Shown piece after piece: positions 59,099 to 64,000 of a stretch of 64,000 nucleotides of DNA (position 1 is the first letter of the stretch; each line of letters starts with the position of its first letter). A model generated the notes under the pieces. That model did not search any database. It was given only the letters and a program-made list of their open reading frames with translations, and was not told the origin of the DNA. The translations under genes were made by a program, and so were the position numbers. Source of the stretch: Nonomuraea muscovyensis (lineage in GTDB: Bacteria > Actinomycetota > Actinomycetes > Streptosporangiales > Streptosporangiaceae); NCBI RefSeq assembly GCF_014207745.1, contig NZ_JACHJB010000003.1, forward strand, positions 744,001-808,000. The letters are read 5' to 3'.

Positions 59099-60060
59099 GT
59101 GCCGTCTCCTCGGTCCGGATCTCGAGCGCCACGCTAGCGCCCGGTGTGAGATTAAGCCCGCGAGTTACCGGCAAACGCATGGAAGCCACCGCTTGTGGAT
59201 AACTCGGCGGGGCAAGGGCCGACTGTGGATAAGTCGTTCGACCCTGAGCGGCGGTTAGCTTAAAGTGCGGGCGTGGGCTTCCGGGCCGCCGAAGTGAGAC
59301 GGCCGCGTGGGCCCTTGGAGTTTCGATCATCGGACGCGGATCAGAGAGACGCGGATCAGAGATAGGCAAGTGCTCCCTGGCGCATGATAGGGCGAGTTTG
59401 AGTACGTTGTGCGGATATTGATGATGGATGTGGAATACGGGTGCCCGAAATGCGGTATGCGTCGGCAGGGTGCCTGAGTGTGAGCGAACAGCGCGGAGGG
59501 CTGCGGCGCAGGCGAAGAGCCGTCGTGCGCGAAGGTTCGAGGTGAGAGAGGCGTGCCGGCGAGCATGGTGACATGCCACGATCCTTCGCCCGAAGAGCTG
59601 GTTGGCTTGCGCTCTACGCGCACTCTCCGGATGGAGGCCGGCGTGGCGCGGGGTCTGGAGGCGATCGGCGACCGGCGTGGCGAGGTCGGCTGACGTGACT
59701 GGCTACGGAGTTCGAATGAGGGCCGCGAGGCGTGGCGGAAAGCGTCTTCGGCGCAAGTGACGCCCGAGGCGAAACGCGGTGACGGTGGGGCGCGCCAGGC
59801 ACTCAAGGAGAGCGTCCATAAGGACGTATATGTCCGAAACCGAAAGTCCAGTGAGAAAGGAGGCGGATGTGACCGTTGTGACGGTTAGCCCCAAAAAGCG
59901 ATGGCGTCAACTCGCTAGAAACAACAGGCATCGGTTATTACGAGTTGACACCATCCCACCTGCGAAACGAGCATGGTTTCTCGCATTCCGGCCCCACCTG
60001 TGGCCATGGATGCACATAATGGCGTGAATTCGACAATTCTCTAATGGGAGCCCCCCACCC
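59099..60060. other. Gene-poor interval between the large ATPase and Tad-like operon
   Basis: 962 bp with no convincing long gene. It probably contains the divergent promoters for the ATPase gene (left) and the Tad-like operon (right). The right 200 bp is visibly AT-richer. A possible small gene lies at 59830-60027. GAATT-CGAC-AATTC forms a small palindrome near 60028, and GGGAG just before 60061 is the ribosome site of the next gene. Low-quality frames on both strands lack ribosome sites and codon bias. Confidence 0.55.
59830..60027 (+). CDS. Possible small basic protein, unknown
   Basis: A 65-aa reading frame from ATG 59830, with AAGGA seven bases upstream. The protein is strongly basic and Trp/Arg/His-rich, with PKKRWRQLARNNRHRLLR in the middle and a hydrophobic end (AWFLAFRPHLWPWMHIM). 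Its codon use is less GC3-biased than neighbours, so it could be chance or recently acquired. No family is recognised. Confidence 0.3.
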   Translation: MSETESPVRKEADVTVVTVSPKKRWRQLARNNRHRLLRVDTIPPAKRAWFLAFRPHLWPWMHIMA

Positions 60061-60726
60061 ATGAGGACAAGCGAAAAGCCTGTCGTCAACGCGGCAGGAC
60101 TGTCCGGCCCGGCGTCGCGCAAACTTCCCGTCCCGCCACGCGAGCGGAAGCCTGCGCTGGCGGCCCTCGCCGTGCTTCTCATCCTGGGCGGGGCGCTCGC
60201 CACGACGCTGCTTGTGATGCGCAGCGGTGATCGCATCTCGGCCGTCCGGGTGACGCAGCAGATCGGCGCCGGTCAGCAGTTCACCGAGCAGGCGATCGAA
60301 GAGGTGCAGATCGCCGACACCGGCATCGACTACGTCAACTGGTCACAGCGGCAACAGGTGCTGAAGAGCTTCGCCGCCGTGACCATCCTGCCCGGCACCC
60401 TCCTCACCAACAACATGGGGGTGAAGGCCAGCGCCGAGCTGGGCCCAGGCAAGGCCAAGGTGGGGCTTGCGCTCAAACCCGGGCAGGCGCCCGCCGGACT
60501 GCAGAAGGGCGACCGGGTCCAGGTGGTGCACGTGCCGGCCCGTACGAGCCAGGCGGAGAGCCGGGTGCTGGCGCAGAGCGCGCTCGTCTTCAGCGTCGGA
60601 GAGGCGGGCCGGACCGGCGGCAACGGGCTCATCACGGTGATCGTCGACTCGTCGGTCTCGCCGGAAGTCCTCCGTTACGCCTCCAGCGGTGAAATCGCGG
60701 TGGCCGAGTTGCCGGGGGCCCGCTGA
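60061..60726 (+). CDS. SAF-domain protein, CpaB/RcpC-like (Tad system)
   Basis: A 221-aa membrane-anchored protein with one N-terminal helix (about 32-53; ALAALAVLLILGGALATTLL). A SAF domain (VRVTQQIGAGQQFTEQAI, then ILPGTLLTNNMG) and a beta-rich C-terminal part (GDRVQVVHVPARTSQAES) follow. In Tad pilus systems CpaB/RcpC proteins act at the envelope in pilus assembly. It is the first gene of the operon. The next gene starts one base after its stop. Confidence 0.85.
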   Translation: MRTSEKPVVNAAGLSGPASRKLPVPPRERKPALAALAVLLILGGALATTLLVMRSGDRISAVRVTQQIGAGQQFTEQAIEEVQIADTGIDYVNWSQRQQVLKSFAAVTILPGTLLTNNMGVKASAELGPGKAKVGLALKPGQAPAGLQKGDRVQVVHVPARTSQAESRVLAQSALVFSVGEAGRTGGNGLITVIVDSSVSPEVLRYASSGEIAVAELPGAR

Positions 60727-60727
60727 C

Positions 60728-61444
60728 GTGGCGCTCATCGTGCTGGCCGCCGACAAGGGCGCGCCCGGCGTGACCACCGCGGCCACGGCCCTGGCCGCGG
60801 TGTGGCCGCGGCCCGTCCTGCTCGCCGAATGCGATCCCGCGGGCGGCGACATCGCCTACCGGCTTCCATCCGCCGACGGCGGCGTGCTCAATCCCGGAAA
60901 GGGCCTGCTCACCCTGGCCGCGACGGCACGCCGCGGGCTCGAGCACGCGCAGATCCACCCCCACACGCAGAAGATCATCGGCGGTCTCGACGTGCTCGCA
61001 GGGCTGACCCACGGTGAGCAGGCGGCCGGGCTCACCTGGCTGTGGGGTCCACTCGGGCGCTCACTCGCCGCGATCCCGAACGCCGACGTGATCGCCGACT
61101 GCGGGCGCCTGGGTGCCCAGCCCCAAACGGCCGATCTGCTGGCGGAGGCCGACAAGGTGGTGCTGCTCACCCGGGCGACCCTCGACCAGGTCGCTCACCT
61201 GCGCGAGCGCCTGTCGATCACCAAGGCGCACGGCGTGGTCGTGATCGCCGACCCGCGCAGCTACCGCTCCTCGATCGACGACGTGCGCCGCATCGTCGGA
61301 CCGAGCGTGGGCTTCGTGCACGGGCTCGCCTACGACCCGAAGGGCGCCGAGTTGCTGCGTGGACAATGGGGCGGCCGCCTCGATCGCTCGCTGCTGATCC
61401 GTACGGCACGCGACCTCGCGGCGCGGTTGGTGAGCGAACCATGA
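60728..61444 (+). CDS. Atypical MinD/ParA-like ATPase (TadZ/CpaE-like)
   Basis: A 238-aa P-loop protein. The deviant Walker motif reads ADKGAPGVTTAATALA: the signature lysine is kept, but the second lysine of KGGVGKTT is replaced by valine. Downstream features of the MinD/CpaE fold are visible (LLAECDPAGGDIAYRL; DVIADCGRLGAQP). TadZ/CpaE proteins localise the pilus machine to a cell site and often have altered P-loops. The start is GTG 60728. It overlaps the CpaF gene by ATGA. Confidence 0.82.
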   Translation: MALIVLAADKGAPGVTTAATALAAVWPRPVLLAECDPAGGDIAYRLPSADGGVLNPGKGLLTLAATARRGLEHAQIHPHTQKIIGGLDVLAGLTHGEQAAGLTWLWGPLGRSLAAIPNADVIADCGRLGAQPQTADLLAEADKVVLLTRATLDQVAHLRERLSITKAHGVVVIADPRSYRSSIDDVRRIVGPSVGFVHGLAYDPKGAELLRGQWGGRLDRSLLIRTARDLAARLVSEP

Positions 61445-62736
61445 TCGACCACGCTCTCGTCAAGCGATTCCGCCAGGAGGTCGGCGACCGCCTGGCCCAT
61501 CAGCGCCGGCTCGACCAGGCCAACGGCCTGGCCGCGATGACCGGCGAGGACGAGAGACAGTTCGCCAGGGCGCTGATCTCGCAGGTCCTCGAGGAACACG
61601 CGCGTAGCGAGATCGGCCTGGGCCGTACCCCGCCCACCGTCGAAGAGGAGGAGGCGCTCGCGGCGGGCATCCACGCCGCCCTGTTCGGCGTGGGCCGTCT
61701 CCAGCCGCTCCTTGACGATCCCGACGTCGAGAACATCGACATCAACGGCTGCGACAAGGTCTTCGTCAGCTACGCCGACGGCCAGGAGATCATGCACGAT
61801 CCCGTCGCCGAGTCCGACGAGGAGCTCATCGAACTGATCCAGATCCTGGCCGCCTACTCCGGTCTGTCCAGCAGACCGTTCGACACCGCCAACCCGCAAC
61901 TCGACCTCAGGCTGCCCGACGGGTCCCGGCTCAGCGCCGTCATGGACGTCACGCTGAGGCCCGCCGTGTCGATCCGCCGGTCGCGGCTCGGCAAGGTGTT
62001 CCTCTCCGACCTGGTGGGCAACGGCACACTGAGCCCGGAGATCGGCCGTTTCCTCACGGCCGCCGTGGTCGCGCGCAAGAACATCATGATCGCGGGGTCG
62101 ACCAACGCCGGTAAGACCACCCTGCTGCGCGCCCTGGCCAACGAGATCCCGCCCGGCGAGCGGCTGATCACCGTCGAGCGCGCCCTGGAACTCGGTCTCG
62201 ACCAGTTCCCCGAGCTGCACCCCAACGTCGTGGCCTTCGAGCAGCGCCTGCCCAACTCCGAGGGTCAGGGTGAGATCACCATGGCCGAGCTCGTCCGCAG
62301 ATCCCTGCGCATGAACCCCAGCCGGGTAATCGTCGGCGAGGTCCTCGGCGACGAGATCGTCACCATGCTCAACGCGATGACGCAGGGCAACGACGGTTCC
62401 CTGTCCACCATCCACGCCAACTCCAGCATGGAGGTGTTCAACCGCATCGCCACCTACGCGCTGCAGGCCGGCGAACGCCTTCCCATCGACGCCACCCACA
62501 TGCTCATCGCGGGCGCCATCGACTTCGTCGTCTTCGTGGAGAAACGCAACGACTACCACCGGGGCGGCACCCTGCGCCGCTACGTCTCCAGCATCCGTGA
62601 GGTCAACGGTTGCGACGGCCGGGTCCTGTCGAGCGAGGTCTTCGTGCCGGGCCCCGACGGGGCAGCTGTGCCACACGCTCCCGTCTCGTGCCTGCCCGAG
62701 CTGGTCGCACACGGCTACACGCCGGGAGGTTGGTGA
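61441..62736 (+). CDS. cpaF: CpaF/TadA-type secretion ATPase
   Basis: A 431-aa type II/IV secretion ATPase. It has an N-terminal helical domain and DVENIDINGCDKVFVSYADG, the CpaF signature. Walker A is GSTNAGKTTLLRAL, Walker B lies in the RMNPSRVIVGEVLGDE region, and the His box is NDGSLSTIHANSS. It powers pilin assembly or retraction of the Tad apparatus. It overlaps the TadZ-like gene at its start, and its stop shares one base with the tadB start. Confidence 0.95.
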   Translation: MIDHALVKRFRQEVGDRLAHQRRLDQANGLAAMTGEDERQFARALISQVLEEHARSEIGLGRTPPTVEEEEALAAGIHAALFGVGRLQPLLDDPDVENIDINGCDKVFVSYADGQEIMHDPVAESDEELIELIQILAAYSGLSSRPFDTANPQLDLRLPDGSRLSAVMDVTLRPAVSIRRSRLGKVFLSDLVGNGTLSPEIGRFLTAAVVARKNIMIAGSTNAGKTTLLRALANEIPPGERLITVERALELGLDQFPELHPNVVAFEQRLPNSEGQGEITMAELVRRSLRMNPSRVIVGEVLGDEIVTMLNAMTQGNDGSLSTIHANSSMEVFNRIATYALQAGERLPIDATHMLIAGAIDFVVFVEKRNDYHRGGTLRRYVSSIREVNGCDGRVLSSEVFVPGPDGAAVPHAPVSCLPELVAHGYTPGGW

Positions 62737-63578
62737 TGACCGCCCTGGATCCGCTCGCGATGTTCGCCGGCGCGGCCGCCGGAGGCGGGCTGTTCCTGCT
62801 CGTCCTCTCCCTGTACGGCATGCGACCGAGACCGGCCCAGCCGAAACGCCACCTCGTCAAGATGCTCACCACCCGCGCGGCGATCGCGGGCCTGGCGGCC
62901 ACCGCGGTGCTCGTGGTGACCGGCTGGCCCGTGGTCGCGGTGGGGACGGTGCTGCTGGTGTTCGCCTGGCGCGGCCTGTCCGGCGGCGCAGCCGAAGAAC
63001 GCGACGCGATGCGCCGCCTCGAAGGACTGGCCGCCTGGACCGAGTCGCTGCGTGACACCATCGCCGGCGCGGCCGGGCTCGAACAGGCCATCCCCGCCTC
63101 GATCAGGGCCGCCGCGCCGATGCTGAGACCCCACCTGCGGGCCCTGGTCGACCGGCTGCACACCCGGATGGCGCTTCCGGACGCACTCGCGCTCTTCGCC
63201 GACGACCTGGACGATCCTTCGGCGGACCTGGTGGTGGCGGCCCTGATACTCAACTCCAAACTGCGCGGTCCCGGCCTGCGTGACGTGCTCGGTGCGCTGG
63301 CCGTATCGGCTCGCGAGGAACTCGACATGCGGCGACGCGTCGAGGCCGAACGCCGCTCGACCAGGCGAAGCGTGCAGATCGTCGTCATCACGGCGCTGGT
63401 CTTCGCGGCGCTGCTCGTCGTGTTCAACCCCTCGTACGTGAGCGAGTACGGCAGCCTGCTCGGCCAGGCTGTGCTCGTGGTCGTGGCCGGACTGTTCGGC
63501 GCCGGGTTCGCGTGGATGCGGCGGCTCGCTCGGTTCGACAAGCCCACGCGGCTCCTGGTCGGAGGTGGCAATGGTTGA
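62736..63578 (+). CDS. tadB: TadB-like inner-membrane platform protein
   Basis: A 280-aa protein. It has two N-terminal hydrophobic segments (about 8-24 and 45-75), a T2SSF-type cytoplasmic domain (LEGLAAWTESLRDTIAGAAG; ELDMRRRVEAERRSTRRSVQ) and two C-terminal helices (VQIVVITALVFAALLVVF; LLGQAVLVVVAGLFGAGFAW). TadB and TadC form the pilus assembly platform. ATG 62736 follows GGGAGG. Confidence 0.9.
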   Translation: MTALDPLAMFAGAAAGGGLFLLVLSLYGMRPRPAQPKRHLVKMLTTRAAIAGLAATAVLVVTGWPVVAVGTVLLVFAWRGLSGGAAEERDAMRRLEGLAAWTESLRDTIAGAAGLEQAIPASIRAAAPMLRPHLRALVDRLHTRMALPDALALFADDLDDPSADLVVAALILNSKLRGPGLRDVLGALAVSAREELDMRRRVEAERRSTRRSVQIVVITALVFAALLVVFNPSYVSEYGSLLGQAVLVVVAGLFGAGFAWMRRLARFDKPTRLLVGGGNG

Positions 63579-63898
63579 CGGCGTACTCACGGCCTGGGAA
63601 GGCGTCCTCCTGCGACGGGGCCACGCCCGGCGGCGCTCGCGGTCCTGGCCGCATGCCTGGGGCGGTGGGTTCGGGGACCGTGCTTCCGACAGGCGTGATG
63701 GTGGCGGGGCCGGGGGCTGCGGTCTCGACAGACGAGGTGGTGGGTTCGAGGGCCGGGCTTTCGACGCGCGTGGTGGTGGTGCGTTCGCGCGCTGGGGCCC
63801 CAAGCTGCGTGGTGGCGTTCGGCGTCGGGGCGGGGCCGCGGTCATCGGATTCGCGGACGACCTCGGGCTGCGCGCAGGCGAAGGCCGGGGAGGTGGCC
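63579..63898 (+). other. Low-complexity G-rich insert between tadB and tadC-like genes
   Basis: 320 bp where TadC would normally follow directly. The sequences around 63562-63588 and 63890-63916 (GGAGGTGGC, ATGGTTGA, GGCGT, CTC) are near-duplicates, as if a gene start had been copied. The intervening DNA is rich in GGTGG/GGGTTCG motifs. It stays open in the frame of the downstream TadC-like gene and in a Gly/Arg-rich frame from ATG 63571. Neither looks like a real protein. Confidence 0.5.
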
Positions 63899-64000
63899 AT
63901 GGTTGAGGGCGTGCTCGCCGGCGGCGTGCTCGGGTTCGGGCTGTTCCTGCTGCTGCGTGCGCTGTTCCCGGCACGGCCCGGGCTGGTGGCGCGGCTGCTC
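63899..64000 (+). CDS. TadC-like membrane protein, N-terminal fragment (cut by window edge)
   Basis: ATG 63899 with GGGGAGG five bases upstream opens a frame that runs off the window. The visible 34 residues begin MVEGVLAGGVLGFGLFLLLR, a typical N-terminal membrane helix. Its position after tadB makes TadC (second platform protein) likely. Too little sequence is present to prove it. Confidence 0.6.
   Translation, partial: MVEGVLAGGVLGFGLFLLLRALFPARPGLVARLL

Noticed and set aside
59055..59806. Two overlapping minus-strand ORFs upstream of the large ATPase
   Set aside because: No ribosome sites, mixed composition without actinobacterial codon bias, and one overlaps the start of the ATPase gene.
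63565..63906. Gly/Arg-rich ORF between tadB and the TadC-like gene
   Set aside because: The composition is that of an out-of-frame read through G-rich DNA. The real downstream start at 63899 has a better ribosome site.
1..64000. tRNA, rRNA, insertion sequences or integrase/attachment sites
   Set aside because: No tRNA-like cloverleaf, rRNA motif, transposase domain or flanking direct repeat of an inserted element was found on either strand by eye. A program such as tRNAscan would be needed to be certain.

Overview
The window is very GC-rich DNA with strong G/C third-position bias, frequent GTG/TTG starts, ATGA/GTGA gene overlaps, ABC sugar importers without their own ATPase, mycosin/EccB/EccC/EccD type VII secretion (T7SS) genes and an AfsR-like SARP regulator. 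This fits a filamentous actinobacterium. Streptosporangiales (for example a Nonomuraea-like organism) is my guess from gene content, not something the sequence proves.

Region 1 (about 1-20.1 kb) is a plant-polysaccharide utilisation locus. A GH31 alpha-xylosidase, a lipoprotein sugar-binding protein, two permeases and a secreted GH3 enzyme form one operon. A secreted GH74 xyloglucanase with a CBM2 module follows. A divergent pair comes next: a second, Lpl-type importer operon on the minus strand and a ROK-family regulator on the plus strand, separated by a 31-bp inverted repeat that is probably the ROK operator. Last are a GH3 gene without a signal peptide and a LacI-family repressor translationally coupled to it, preceded by a perfect 16-bp palindrome that is probably the LacI operator. 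Together they suggest xyloglucan cleavage outside, oligosaccharide uptake, and trimming of xylose and glucose inside. Neither importer has an ATPase, so a shared one encoded elsewhere (MsiK-like) is implied.

Region 2 (20.1-27.7 kb) holds unrelated genes: a small secreted four-cysteine protein, a large XRE-SARP-NB-ARC-TPR regulator, a membrane protein with a Gly/Asp/Phe-rich tail, and a biotin carboxylase/BCCP fusion of acyl-CoA carboxylase.

Region 3 (27.8-59.1 kb) is an unusually elaborate T7SS locus: mycP, eccB, eccC, eccD and a second, much larger FHA-type EssC/EccC-like ATPase. No eccE or eccA is recognisable. Around this core are stand-alone WXG100 proteins, a membrane-anchored pseudokinase, a WXG-type domain fused to a lytic transglycosylase, three YbaB/EbfC-like proteins, and two kinds of two-gene module that recur. 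Module A (three copies) is a low-complexity protein with a helical ESX-type domain followed by a membrane protein with an internal WXG-like hairpin. Module B (two copies) is a small WPGL-type protein followed by a WXG protein with a long Gly/Pro/Thr tail and a conserved Met/Gly-rich, acidic C-terminus. The low-complexity parts are encoded by tandem DNA repeats of 9, 15 and 39 bp. This modular set is the best candidate in the window for an under-described system.

Region 4 (60-64 kb) is the start of a Tad-type pilus/secretion operon (SAF/CpaB-like, atypical TadZ-like, CpaF/TadA ATPase, TadB, start of TadC), which runs off the right edge. Gene-poor stretches at 49.1-49.7, 53.1-53.4, 59.1-60.06 and 63.6-63.9 kb carry degenerate repeats, hairpins or little I can identify. 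No rRNA, tRNA, transposase or CRISPR array was found.
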